NCBI GenBank assembly: GCA_963757605.1
Contig: CAVWSF010000002.1
Location: 236,212-300,211, forward strand
Reading direction: 5' to 3'
From: JAICJC01 sp963757605
GTDB lineage: Bacteria > Actinomycetota > Thermoleophilia > Gaiellales > JAICJC01
Length of the DNA: 64,000 nt
The notes under the pieces were generated by a model. The model did not search any database, was not told where the DNA came from, and saw only the letters and a list, made by a program, of their open reading frames with translations. Made by a program: the position numbers and the translations under genes. Shown in pieces: positions 55,121-63,807 of this stretch. The number at the start of each line of letters is the position of its first letter. Position 1 is the stretch's first letter.

Positions 55121-55702
55121 ATGGTGTTGACCATCAACCCCGCCGTGAGCGGAGGTACGCATCGATGGCTCCGGAACTGGCTTGCGTTTTTCGGCGGCGC
55201 GACCGTCGGAGCGCTCGTGACCGCGACCGTGAGCCTGCTTATGTTCGCGGCCGTAGCTTTTGTCCTCTCCCCGCGAGGAGCGGTGGTATCGCTGACAGCG
55301 ATCATCCTCTACGCTGCGCTGTGCGACATTGGCTTGCCGCTGCCTCTGCCATATAGGAACGCTCAGGTCCCTGAGTGGCTCCGCGACGCTCTCCCGCTTC
55401 CTATCGTCGCAGCGACCTACGGGGCCCTCCTTGGCAGTGGCTTCCTGACTTTGTTTACATACTCGTCGCACCTCGCCGCCTTCGCTGCCCTGCCCATGCT
55501 CAAGAGCACGGCTGAGATCATGGTCGTCGTTGGCAGCTTCGCCCTCGGAAAATCTGTCGTACTCGCATGGGCCATCGGTGCCGAGTCTCTGGACGAGGTC
55601 GAGGCCCGGGTCACACTCAATCCGCGGAGCGTAAGCGCGCTTCGGGCTGCCAACGCCGTTGTCTCTGCCTTCGTGGCGTGGAGTGTTTTCTGGGCACTGT
55701 GA
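55121..55702 (+). CDS. Polytopic membrane protein of the MauE/MauD-like operon
   Basis: 193 residues with about five membrane spans (LAFFGGATVGALVTATVSLLMF, VVSLTAIILYAALCDIGLPL, LPIVAATYGALLGSGFLTLF, STAEIMVVVGSFALGKSVVLAW, AANAVVSAFVAWSVFWAL). A further start (TTG) lies six bases upstream. Not recognised. Continuous with the preceding genes and followed ~110 bases later by the ECF sigma gene. Confidence 0.7.
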   Translation: MVLTINPAVSGGTHRWLRNWLAFFGGATVGALVTATVSLLMFAAVAFVLSPRGAVVSLTAIILYAALCDIGLPLPLPYRNAQVPEWLRDALPLPIVAATYGALLGSGFLTLFTYSSHLAAFAALPMLKSTAEIMVVVGSFALGKSVVLAWAIGAESLDEVEARVTLNPRSVSALRAANAVVSAFVAWSVFWAL

Positions 55703-55815
55703 ATAGCGGTCGCCGGGGGTGAACGGCGTGGGGAGCCGCCAGGGCTCGCCTCGGGGCCACGAAGCGAGTCGGCGGATCTGAAGGAAATGGGCGCGGCGGA
55801 CGTTAAAGGAGCGAG

Positions 55816-56361
55816 ATGGTCGATCGGCGGAGCAAGAATACGGTACCCCCACCCGAGTGGGGCTCATTCGAGGACGCACTCCGGGGAGAGCACGCGGCAC
55901 TGCATGCGTTCGCCGCCCGACTGCTGGGAGGTGCGGATGAGGCCGATGATTTGCTCCAAGACGTGTACCTGGAGGCGTACCGCGCATGGAGACGCGCTCC
56001 GCATCGGGCCGTCTTTGATCCAAGAAGGCTTTACCGCCTTGTGTATTGGAGGGGTCACGACGCGATCCGAACCCGTGCCCGCAGGTTTCCGCAGGCCGGC
56101 GTAGGGATAGACCTAGACGTGCGCGATCCCAGACCAGGACCAGAAGTCGCGGTCGCGCAGCGGACGACTGCCCAACAAGCACTGAACGCGCTCCCGCACG
56201 ACTCGAGGGCGGTCTTGGTGCTCGTCGATGCCCTCGGGTTCAGCTATCGCGAGGCGGCCGATACCCTGGGTGTTCGCGTTGGGACAATCGCCTCTCGCCT
56301 TTCGGTTGCTCGAGAGAGGTTCCGCAGCGCACTCGCCAAGGGAGGAGAGGAGGAGATTTGA
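55816..56361 (+). CDS. ECF-family RNA polymerase sigma factor
   Basis: 181 residues. Region 2 (residues ~22-90: EHAALHAFAARLLGGADEADDLLQDVYLEAYRAWRR) and region 4 (DSRAVLVLVDALGFSYREAADTLGVRVGTIASRLSVARERFRSAL) are both complete. ATG follows AAAGGAGCG. Two bases separate it from the putative anti-sigma gene, the usual ECF arrangement. Likely drives the cargo operon and itself (inference). Confidence 0.9.
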   Translation: MVDRRSKNTVPPPEWGSFEDALRGEHAALHAFAARLLGGADEADDLLQDVYLEAYRAWRRAPHRAVFDPRRLYRLVYWRGHDAIRTRARRFPQAGVGIDLDVRDPRPGPEVAVAQRTTAQQALNALPHDSRAVLVLVDALGFSYREAADTLGVRVGTIASRLSVARERFRSALAKGGEEEI

Positions 56362-56363
56362 AC

Positions 56364-57101
56364 ATGTCCGGCACCGAGTTCCGCGACGAACAGATTGGGA
56401 GCCTCATCAACGCAATCCCGATCGACCAGCCCAATCCTTCATTCTGGGCGAATCTCCGCGAAGCCGCGGCGCAGCTCGACCAAGAAGCTCCCACCAGTCC
56501 GAAGTCCCCTCGCAGCCGCGGCCGGGTGCGCGTTGCCGCCGTGCTTCTCGGCGTCGCACTCGTTTCGATTGGAGCTGGGACGGCACTGGGAGCACATATC
56601 GCCCGGAACGATCAGGTGCCTACCGCCTCCACGCCCATCTCCGCCGGCGGTCAGACAGGCGCCGGGCTCATCGCGTTCCAGTTTGACAAGGACTGGAATA
56701 CCGTCGCGAGTTCGGTGAAGATCGGAGACCAGCGCCAACACAACGCGTGGGCCGCCAACGTTCCCGTTGCATCTGAAGACTCGGTATCCGGTTGGCCCAT
56801 GGAGACCCTCAAATCACTCCCAGCAAACGGCATTGTGATCTGGGCGGCACTCAACAGCGCCGTCGACCAGCCGGAGCTCTACCCTCCAAGGAACCTTCCG
56901 CTCAGTCTCGAAGACGGAGTATTCCACTCTGACGGCTACGAAACCCAACCAGCGCCAAATGTCTCCGAAGATGGCCCCATCTATGCGAAGCTGAACGAAG
57001 GCTACGTCACCGTACAAGTCTGGTTTGGCGCCAACTCTCCGAGTCAGGCGATGCTCGATCAGGCTCAGAGCGAACTCGATCGGCTCACCGTGTCCGTGTA
57101 G
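56364..57101 (+). CDS. Putative membrane anti-sigma factor with unrecognised external domain
   Basis: 245 residues: a ~55-residue cytoplasmic part (SLINAIPIDQPNPSFWANLREAAAQLDQ), one membrane span (RVAAVLLGVALVSIGAGTALGA, ~residues 53-75) and a ~165-residue extracytoplasmic domain. Position after the ECF gene and single-pass topology suggest an anti-sigma factor, although no zinc HxxxCxxC motif is seen. The external domain is duplicated as the protein at 52769-53203. It may sense the state of the exported product (inference). Confidence 0.72.
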   Translation: MSGTEFRDEQIGSLINAIPIDQPNPSFWANLREAAAQLDQEAPTSPKSPRSRGRVRVAAVLLGVALVSIGAGTALGAHIARNDQVPTASTPISAGGQTGAGLIAFQFDKDWNTVASSVKIGDQRQHNAWAANVPVASEDSVSGWPMETLKSLPANGIVIWAALNSAVDQPELYPPRNLPLSLEDGVFHSDGYETQPAPNVSEDGPIYAKLNEGYVTVQVWFGANSPSQAMLDQAQSELDRLTVSV

Positions 57102-57264
57102 ATCGACGGACCGTCGCCCTGCGCCTGGTTCCCAGCATCGGAGCTGGCCGAGCCGTCGATTTCGCGCCGGGCTGTCGGCACAGCTGGGTGCTCGACGGTG
57201 CCCGTCGATCGAATATGTTTCGCTTAGGCGACCGCTAGCTCGACCGCGGCCGCGCACGGGATAG

Positions 57265-58150
57265 TGAAGCACCCCGGGTTTGACGGGGTCCTGGTTTCTG
57301 GGATCGTTTCGGTCCTGGAGAAGGGAGACCGTGGTGATGGGACGTCCGTCGAAGTACCCGGTGGGGGTGCGTGAGCGGGCGGTGCGGCTGGCGCGTGAGT
57401 CGCAGCGGCCGATCGCGCATGTGGCCAAGAATCTGGGGGTGCTCCGAGACGCTGCGGGTGTGGGTGCGCCAGGCCGAGGCTGGATGAGGGGCAGCGGCGG
57501 GATCGGCTGTCATCTGCTGATCACGCTGAGTTGGTGGCGCTGCGCAGGGAGAATCGCGAGCTGCGCCGGGCGAATGAGAGCGCGTACTACGGCGCAAGGA
57601 TTCGCCCAGCCGACGGGCGCGGCGAGACGCTTGGCTGGTCGACCAGCTGCGCCGAGTCCACCAGCAATCCGACGGGCGTATGGCGCGTGGCGATCGTGGA
57701 AGCAGCTCAACCGCGAGGGCACGATGGTGGCCCGTTGCACGGTGGAACGCTTGATGCGCCGCGAGCGCCTGGAGGGCATCCGGCGCGGCAAGACTCGGCG
57801 CACGACCGTGCCCGCCCAACGGCCGGTGCCGGCCGTCGCACATGCGCCAAGAACTCGTCGAAGACGCCCTGGCGATGGCCATCGCCGCGCGCCCCAAGCG
57901 AGCACCAGATCTCGTCCACCACGGCGACAACGGCAGCCAGTACGCCTCCTGGACGTACACCCAAACGCTCGCAGACGCCGGCATCCGCCCCAGCCGCGGT
58001 CGTACCGGAACCGCGCTTGACAACGCCATGGCCGAAAGCGTGATCGCCATCATCAAGACCGAACTCGTCAAACGCCGACCTTGGCCCACCCGGCTCGACC
58101 TCGAACTCGCCCTGGTCGCCTACATCGGGTGGTACAACTGGAGCTACCTC
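57265..58150 (+). mobile_element. IS3-family insertion sequence remnant, interrupted
   Basis: The left end reads TGAAGCACCCCGGGTTTGAC, an IS3-type terminus. orfA begins at 57337 (GRPSKYPVGVRERAVRLARESQRPIAHVAKNLGV) and then slips frame (ELVALRRENRELRRANE). orfB survives as VERLMRRERLEGIRRGK and, after a deletion within the DDE domain, PDLVHHGDNGSQYASW...GTALDNAMAESVIAIIKTELV. It stops at GWYNWSYLG where the second IS begins. Non-functional. Confidence 0.8.
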
Positions 58151-58840
58151 GGTTCGGTGGACACTTTTCGGTTTTGCCGGGTGGGGTTTCCAACCCCGAT
58201 CAACGCGCCCTGTTGTACCGCTGACTGGTCGGGGCCGACGAGCGCTGTGCGCCCGTTCGTGTTCGTGTTCGTGTTGCGGCCTCCGTTCTGCGCGTGTCGC
58301 GCCTCGTAGTCTTCGGGGCTTTGGTAGCCGAGGCTGGAGTGGCGTCGGCGGGTGTTGTACCAGCCTTCGATCCAGCGGAAGACGTGCTCGCGGGCCTGGT
58401 CTCGGGTCTGGAAGCTGCGTCGGTGGACGAGCTCGGTCTTGAAGGTCGCCATCACGCTCTCGCAGGCGGCGTTGTCCAGTGCTGAGCCGCGGCGGCCCAT
58501 GCTCTGCGCCAGGCCGGACTCGCGCAGGGTGCGGCCGTACACGGCAGCGCCTAGTGGCTGCCGCGGTCGCTGTGATGGATGGCTCCCGATGCCGGGGATC
58601 GGTGGCTAGTGGCCATCCCGAGCGCGTCGATCACCAGCGGCTCCTCGAGCGAGTCGCGCATCGACCAGCCGACGATGCGGCGGCTCCACGCGTCGACGAC
58701 CAGGGCCACGTACAGCCAGCCTTGCCAGGTGGGGACGTAGGTGATATCGGCATACCACACCTGGTCCGGCCCGGTGGGATGGTCGAAGAAGCGCCGCTCG
58801 ATCAGATCCGCCCGAGGAGGCTGGCGAAGTTCACCACCGG
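58151..58840 (-). mobile_element. Second IS3-family remnant, inserted into the first
   Basis: Minus-strand orfB, C-terminal half only: DQVWYADITYVPTWQGWLYVALVVDAWSRRIVGWS (first catalytic Asp), IHHSDRGSH, a stop/indel at ~58552, then GSALDNAACESVMATFKTELVHRR (catalytic Glu region) and YNTRRRHSSLGYQSPEDYE. The plus-strand left end shows GGTTCGGTGGACAC, an IS3-type terminus, exactly where the other IS breaks off. The right part, upstream of DLIERRFFDHP, is missing. A (GTTCGT)3 run lies near its end. Confidence 0.78.
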
Positions 58841-59098
58841 GGCAGACGCACGTTCCTGTCGAGTCGGTGTCAGTAATGGCCAGCGAGACACAGATGCACT
58901 TTCAGTGCCGGCCCCCCGGATGCGGCCCTGGATGTTCCCCCCCGGGGCGCCCGGACCGCCCGGTCACCGGGGTGGCGTGGGCACGCCGAGCTGGCACCCG
59001 CATCACAGCCATGGCCGATCAAGTGCTGCTCGAGCAGGCGGCGTGCGGTCATTGACCGCGCAGTATCGCGGGGTATCCGGAGGCGGTACGCTTCGACC
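58841..59098. other. Spacer between IS remnants and HicB-like gene
   Basis: About 260 bases, C/G-rich, with no supportable gene. It probably contains IS-derived scrap and the promoter of the gene at 59099. Confidence 0.5.
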
Positions 59099-59318
59099 GT
59101 GGAGTTGCACGCTGTGTTTGAGCCTGACGAGAACCGGCTGGGTCCGCGCGACGATCGAGGAGTTGCCCAGCGTGATCACGTGTGCGTCGACGATCGACGA
59201 GGCCCGCCTGCTTGTCCGCGACGCGCTCGGCGAGTGGCTGCTGGCGCTCACCACCACCGAGCGCGCCGCGATCCCGGGCGACGCCACCCGCGAGACGCTC
59301 ACGCTCAACGTCGCCTGA
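59099..59318 (+). CDS. HicB-like antitoxin-type protein (one frameshift)
   Basis: About 72 residues when joined: MELHAVFEPDEN, then in the next frame GWVRATIEELPSVITCASTIDEARLLVRDALGEWL, the UPF0150/HicB partial RNase-H-like fold. One apparent extra base lies near 59135. No HicA toxin is visible beside it, so it may be an orphan. GTG start. Confidence 0.65.
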
Positions 59319-59324
59319 TCTGCT

Positions 59325-59855
59325 CTAGAGCTCAAGCCCGAAGTCGAGTTCGCGGCTCAACTCGATCATCCGCCGAAGGCGCAGGAGCTTGGCCTGGTCG
59401 TTGGGGCGGTCAAGGGCGCCGAGCATGCGCGCGAGGTCGCCCGGTGACGCGATCTGAGCGCGCAGTCCCCGGCCGAGTGCCTCGTGGGTGGCGTGGCGGC
59501 GGAGGTCGTCGTAGCCGCGCGTGCCCTCGGGCAACGGTACGACGGTCACCTTCCCGGCTCGGGTCTGCAATGTCGTGACGGGCGCAGGCTCGCCGGCGAG
59601 GCTCGCCGGCTGGCCGTCGGCGGTCCGCGCGTCGAGCTCCGCCAGGGCACGATTGGCGCGGGCGATGTTCTCGCGGCGGAGGGAGGGGGTGATGTCGAGG
59701 CCGTGGGTGACCTCGCCGGTTCCCTGGACGACGCGGGCGAAGCCGCCGATGACGACGTAACTAACACGGTGCCGCTCCAACGCGGAGAGGATCAGGTAGG
59801 GGTCGAACCGCTCCGGCTGCGCCGCGTCCGTCCCGCGATTACCCCGGGCTTCCAC
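59325..59855 (-). CDS. Nucleotidyltransferase-fold protein (AbiEii/MNT-like)
   Basis: 176 residues. RHRVSYVVIGGFARVVQGTGEVTHGLDITPSLRRENIARANRAL resembles the GG...DxD nucleotidyltransferase core, although the DxD reads GLDITPS, so the second acidic residue is unclear. The remainder is helical (RPNDQAKLLRLRRMIELSRELD). It overlaps the end of an XRE gene on the same strand. Such pairs form toxin-antitoxin-like modules in islands. Activity uncertain. Confidence 0.65.
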   Translation of the reverse strand: MEARGNRGTDAAQPERFDPYLILSALERHRVSYVVIGGFARVVQGTGEVTHGLDITPSLRRENIARANRALAELDARTADGQPASLAGEPAPVTTLQTRAGKVTVVPLPEGTRGYDDLRRHATHEALGRGLRAQIASPGDLARMLGALDRPNDQAKLLRLRRMIELSRELDFGLEL

Positions 59856-60150
59856 GATCCGCTCCGGGTGGTGTCATCGTGTCGAGCATCCGGGTGACCC
59901 GCTCCGACGGGGTGAGCCGCAGGGACTCGCCGAGCTCGGCGTCGACGCTGCGATCGAGCGCCACCAGCATCAGCGGGATGTCGAACCCGCAGGCGTGGAC
60001 GCAGGCGAGCAGGCTCTCGACGGGCGGCGAGACGGCGCCATGCTCCCAACGCGCGATCACGGACCGGTCGCGGCCGGTCAGCTGGGCGAGGTCGGCCTGG
60101 GTCAAGCCGGCTCGCGTGCGCGCCTCACGGATCAGTTCGCCTCCTCGCAC
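59839..60150 (-). CDS. XRE-family regulator, partner of the nucleotidyltransferase
   Basis: 103 residues. N-terminal helix-turn-helix (LIREARTRAGLTQADLAQLTGRDRSVIARWEHGAVSPPVESLLACV) is canonical. The tail (LRLTPSERVTRMLDTM) is short and helical. GTG start among tandem GTGs (60150 or 60153). Overlap with the nucleotidyltransferase start suggests a coupled antitoxin/regulator. Confidence 0.78.
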   Translation of the reverse strand: MRGGELIREARTRAGLTQADLAQLTGRDRSVIARWEHGAVSPPVESLLACVHACGFDIPLMLVALDRSVDAELGESLRLTPSERVTRMLDTMTPPGADRGSPG

Positions 60151-60263
60151 CACCCACAGCCTAGCGCCTCCAGCGCCGCAGAACTTGAAAACACAGTCTG
60201 ATGCGGATACGCTACGCGCTGTTCGTGGGCTACGGAGTATGTCGAGAGTGAAGGAGGCAGGTC

Positions 60264-60524
60264 GTGGATGATTTGATGAACGCTCGTCAGGTCGCACGGC
60301 TATTGGGGCTGCACGAGAACTGGGTGTACGACCAGGCGGCGGCCGGCAACCTGCCCAGCTACAAGTTTGGAGGCACGCGCCGGTTCCGGCGGGACGACAT
60401 CGACGCATGGCTGGCCGCGCACCGCGAGGGTGGCGAGCGCGCCGCCGCGAGCGCCGAAACGTCTGCGGCTCCCGCCGCCCCGCGGCGTCGCGCGGCCACG
60501 CAGGCTGCGCTGTTCGCCGAGTAG
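60264..60524 (+). CDS. Excisionase/BldC-like helix-turn-helix protein
   Basis: 86 residues: NARQVARLLGLHENWVYDQAAAGNLPSYKFGGTRRFRRDDIDAWL is the MerR/AlpA-type domain found in excisionases. The C-terminal ~35 residues are an Ala/Arg tail. GTG start. It sits directly before the integrase on the same strand, as excision factors usually do. Confidence 0.83.
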   Translation: MDDLMNARQVARLLGLHENWVYDQAAAGNLPSYKFGGTRRFRRDDIDAWLAAHREGGERAAASAETSAAPAAPRRRAATQAALFAE

Positions 60525-60527
60525 CCA

Positions 60528-61600
60528 ATGGCGCACGTCGAGCCGTACCGGCTGAAGGACGGTGCTCGCCGGTACCGCGCCCGGTGGCAGGGCCCCGACG
60601 GGCAGCGACCGCTCCCGCACGTTCCCGCTCAAACGAGACGCCGAACGGTTCGTCCTTGAGCTGCACCGCCAAGCCGCATTGGGCGGCCTCTACCAGGCCC
60701 CCACACAGCCACTGGGCGACGTTCCTGGACGGATGGCTCGTCCGCTACGAGCGCAGGGTCAGGCAATCATCCGCCGACCGCGTCCGCGCCGTCCTGCCGC
60801 ATCTCGGGCCATTCCGGCGCACCACCCTGGATGCCCTGCGAACGGCAGACGTCGAGGATCACATCTCCGCGCTGTCGGCACGCGCACCCCGCCAGGCCGA
60901 GCTGGCACTCAGAGTCCTCAAGCAGGTTCTGTCCGACGCCAAGGTGCGCGGCCTCACAGTCAACGAGGCGCTGTTCCGGATTCGCGCGCCGCATCACGAG
61001 CCCCGCGAGATGCGCTTCCTGTCCTGGAGCGAGGTCGACCTGCTTGCCACCAACACCATCGAACCCTACGGCAACCTGGTACGACTGGCGGCGCTCACAG
61101 GCCTACGCCAGGGTGAGCTGTTCGCGCTGCGGGAACGCAACGTCGATCTGGGAGCACGGACGCTGACCGTCGAGGCCGGTGTCTACGCGGGTCAACTGGT
61201 GCCGGTCAAGACCCGCGCCGCCCGTCGCCGCGTCGATCTCGCCGAAGCCGCGACCAGCGCCGTGCGCGCCCAGATCGTCGCGCGCCCACCGAACCCGTTG
61301 GGACTCGTGTTCCCCTCGCCGCAGGGTGAGATCCTGAACGACGACAACTTCCGCCACCGCGTCTTTGCCCCAGCCGTGCGCCGTAGCGGGCTCGCCCCTG
61401 TGCGGTTCCACGACCTGCGCCACACCTACGCCACGCTGATGGTCGCCGCCGGCGCCCACGCCAAGTACCTGCAGGCCCAGATGGGCCACGCATCGATCCG
61501 GGTCACCCTGGATCTCTACGGTCACCTCTACCCGGACGCGAACCGCACCGTCCTGCGCGAGCTCGACCGGCTGATCCACCCGCCCGGACTCGAACACTGA
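60528..61600 (+). CDS. Tyrosine-type site-specific integrase (two frameshifts)
   Basis: About 357 residues when joined. N-terminal arm-binding part (YRLKDGARRYRARWQGPDG; FPLKRDAERFVLELHRQAALGG), core-binding SAM-like domain and catalytic domain. The catalytic residues are in place: Arg in GLRQGELFAL, Lys in VKTRAARRRV, HDLRHTYAT, GHASI and Tyr in LDLYGHLYP. Indels near 60610 and 60715 split the N-terminal third; the catalytic two-thirds are in one frame. It reads toward the tRNA-Asp attachment site. Confidence 0.87.
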
Positions 61601-61609
61601 TCGCAGCCG

Positions 61610-61628
61610 CCCCATCCACACCCCATCG
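61610..61628. repeat. 19-bp direct repeat near the right end of the element
   Basis: Identical to 51368-51386. It lies between the integrase stop and the tRNA, consistent with an integrase arm site. Confidence 0.6.
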
Positions 61629-61700
61629 CCGGTGGACACCGCGGCCGACTAATCCGCCGCCGAGAGCGAGAAGGCCGCATGAATACGCGGCATCGAAGAG

Positions 61701-61748
61701 ACGGGAGCGACGGGACTCGAACCCGCGACCTCCGGCGTGACAGGCCGG
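61701..61748 (-). repeat. Right attachment site (attR-type, within tRNA-Asp)
   Basis: 48 bp identical to 51206-51253. Part of the intact tRNA, so insertion kept the gene functional. Confidence 0.88.
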
Positions 61749-61775
61749 CGTTCTAACCAGCTGAACTACGCCCCC
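61702..61775 (-). tRNA. tRNA-Asp (anticodon GTC)
   Basis: 74 nt, minus strand. Acceptor GGGGGCG pairs with CGCTCCC (one G-U), D arm GTTCAGCTGGTTAGAAC, anticodon loop CTGTCAC with GTC, T arm GCGGGTTCGAGTCCCGT, discriminator G. CCA is not encoded. Its 3' half is the insertion site of the integrative element. Confidence 0.95.
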
Positions 61776-61802
61776 GCGTCCGGCCGTGCGGCCAGGCGAA
61801 AA

Positions 61803-61822
61803 CGCGCCTCCAGAAAGGCGCG
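61803..61822 (-). terminator. Hairpin followed by T run on the minus strand, upstream of tRNA-Asp
   Basis: CGCGCC, 8-base loop, GGCGCG, then TTTT when read on the minus strand. It lies upstream of the tRNA rather than after it, so its role is unclear; it may insulate the tRNA promoter. Confidence 0.35.
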
Positions 61823-61879
61823 CGCGCGGAGTATAGCCCCGGCCCCGCGCCCCGGAGCCCGCGCGGTATCGTCCCCGCC

Positions 61880-63691
61880 GTGACGGCCGACCATCGCTAC
61901 CTGCCGATCGCCGAGCACGGCGTGATCGGCGATCTCCACACGGTGGCGCTCGTCGGAACGGACGGCACCATCGACTGGTACTGCCCCGAGCGGTTCGATG
62001 CCCCGAGCGTCTTCGCCTCGATCCTCGACGCCGAGAAGGGCGGCTACTACCGCATCTCCCCGGCGCGCTCCGAGCACGTCACGAAGCAGCTCTACTTTCC
62101 CGACACGAACGTCCTCATCACCCGCTTTCTGACGCCGCACGGCGTCGGCGAGGTGCAGGACTTCATGCCGATCCATCGCGACCCGGAGCACCGCCGCCAG
62201 CTCATGCGGCGGGTGATCGCGCGTGCGCGGTGAGATGACGTTCATGCTCGAGTGCCGTCCGCGGTTCGACTACGGCCGCGCGAGTCACACGACGATGATC
62301 GTCGAGACACGGGGCGACGTTCACCTCGCCGGGACTCGACCTTGCGCTGATCACCGAGACGCCCCTGCGCCCGCTCGACGACGGCGTCTGTGCCGAGTTC
62401 CACCTGGCCGCGGGCGAGAGCGCCGTCTTCAGCCTGGAGTCGGCGGGGATGGGCGGTCCGCTGCCGCCGCTCGTCACCGACGAGCAGGCCGCGGAGGCCT
62501 TCAACGACACCGTGAAGTACTGGCGCGGGCTGGCTCCACCACTGCACGTACCGCGGCCGCTGGCGCGAGATGGTGAACCGCTCGGCGCTCACACTGAAGC
62601 TCCTCACCTACCGGCCCACGGGCGCCATCGTCGCCGCGCCGACCACGAGCCTTCCCGAGCAGCTCGGCGGCGAGCGCAACTGGGACTACCGCTACACCTG
62701 GATCCGCGACGCCGCGTTCTCCCTCTACGCGCTCCTGCGGCTCGGCTTCACCGAGGAGGCCGAGGCGTTCATGGGCTGGCTCACCGACCGCTTCCGCGAG
62801 TCGGCCGGCCGCGGTGACGGCCCGCTTCAGATCATGTACGGCGTCGACGGCCGGGCCGACCTCGAGGAGGCCGTGCTCGACCACTTCGAGGGCTACGCCG
62901 GCTCGGCGCCCGTCCGGATCGGAAACGGCGCCGCCGAGCAGCTCCAGCTCGACATCTACGGCGAGCTGATCGACTCGGTCTACCTCTACAACAAGTACGC
63001 CGAGCCGATCTCCTACGACGCCTGGATGGATCTCGTCAAGGTGCTCGAGTGGCTGTGCGAGAACTGGGACCGGGCCGACGAGGGGATCTGGGAGACGCGC
63101 GGCGGCCGCCAGCACTTCACCTACTCGCGGCTCATGTCATGGGTGGCGATCGAGCGCGCGATCCGGATGGCCCGCCAGCGCGGCCTGCCCGCCGACCTGG
63201 TCGCGTGGCTCTCGGCCCGAGACAGCGTGACCGAGCAGATCATGACGCGCGGCTGGAACGAGAAGCGGCGGGCGTTCGTGCAGCACTACGAGTCCGACGT
63301 CCTCGACGCCTCGGTGCTGCTGATGCCGCTCACCCGGTTCATCGCGCCCAAGGATCCGCGCTGGCTCTCGACGCTCGACGCGATCGGCGACGAGCTCGTC
63401 TCCGACAGCCTGGTCTACCGGTACAACGCGGCCGCCTCGCCCGACGGCCTGCACGGCGACGAGGGCACGTTCTCGATCTGCTCGTTCTGGTACGTCGAGG
63501 CGCTGGCCCGGGCGGGCCGGCTCGACGAGGCCCGGCTGGCGTTCGAGAAGATGCTGACCTACGCCAACCACCTCGGCCTCTACTCCGAGGAGATCGGCCC
63601 GTCGGGCGAGCTCCTCGGCAACTTCCCGCAGGCCTTCACCCACCTGGCCCTGATCTCGGCCGCTGTCAATCTCGACCAGCGGCTCGGGTGA
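61880..63691 (+). CDS. Glycoside hydrolase family 15 (glucoamylase/trehalase-like), frameshifted
   Basis: About 600 residues when joined. N-terminal beta-sandwich domain (YLPIAEHGVIGDLHTVALVGTDGTIDWYCPERFDAPSVFA), then the (alpha/alpha)6 barrel: WDYRYTWIRDAAFSLYALL, EGIWETRGGRQHFTYSRLMSWVA with the catalytic acid Glu, and SICSFWYVEALARAGR. Indels near 62225, 62325 and 62535 break the linker region only. Family members hydrolyse maltooligosaccharides or trehalose; the trehalase-like actinobacterial branch fits best. GTG start. Confidence 0.88.
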
Positions 63692-63759
63692 CGCCTGGGA
63701 GGATCTTCCACCCTTTCGGGGGATAGGCCGGGGTGGAAAACCCTCTGATCATCGAGGCA

Positions 63760-63780
63760 CGCGGCCACCCCCCGGCCGCG
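63760..63780. promoter_or_regulatory. 7-bp perfect hairpin upstream of the pilin gene
   Basis: CGCGGCC, ACCCCCC loop, GGCCGCG, 27 bases before the pilin GTG. It could end the glycosidase transcript or affect pilin expression. Confidence 0.4.
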
Positions 63781-63807
63781 GTAAGACCCCGACGATCGGA
63801 GACCCCC

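Larger units (their letters stand above)
51206..61748. mobile_element. Integrative element inserted in the 3' half of tRNA-Asp
   Basis: About 10.5 kb bounded by 48-bp perfect direct repeats of the 3' part of tRNA-Asp. The intact tRNA, a tyrosine integrase and an excisionase-like gene lie at the right end, the classic layout of an integrated island. Cargo: LuxR-type regulator, MauE/MauD/MauA-like module with ECF sigma factor, two nested IS3 remnants, HicB-like and nucleotidyltransferase/XRE genes. Coding DNA from 52.5 to 57 kb is visibly less GC-rich than the flanks. No phage structural or conjugation genes are seen, so it is probably not self-transmissible. Confidence 0.85.

Noticed and set aside
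52769..57101. Complete methylamine utilisation (mau) operon
   Set aside because: No MauB heavy chain, MauG, amicyanin or MauF equivalent is encoded; only the MauE-, MauD- and MauA-like parts are present.
58255..58280. Tandem GTTCGT hexamers suggesting a repeat array
   Set aside because: Only three units near the end of an IS remnant; not a CRISPR or a satellite array. No CRISPR array was seen anywhere in the window.
51206..61748. Prophage
   Set aside because: No capsid, tail, terminase or lysis genes; integrase and att sites alone fit a small integrative element.
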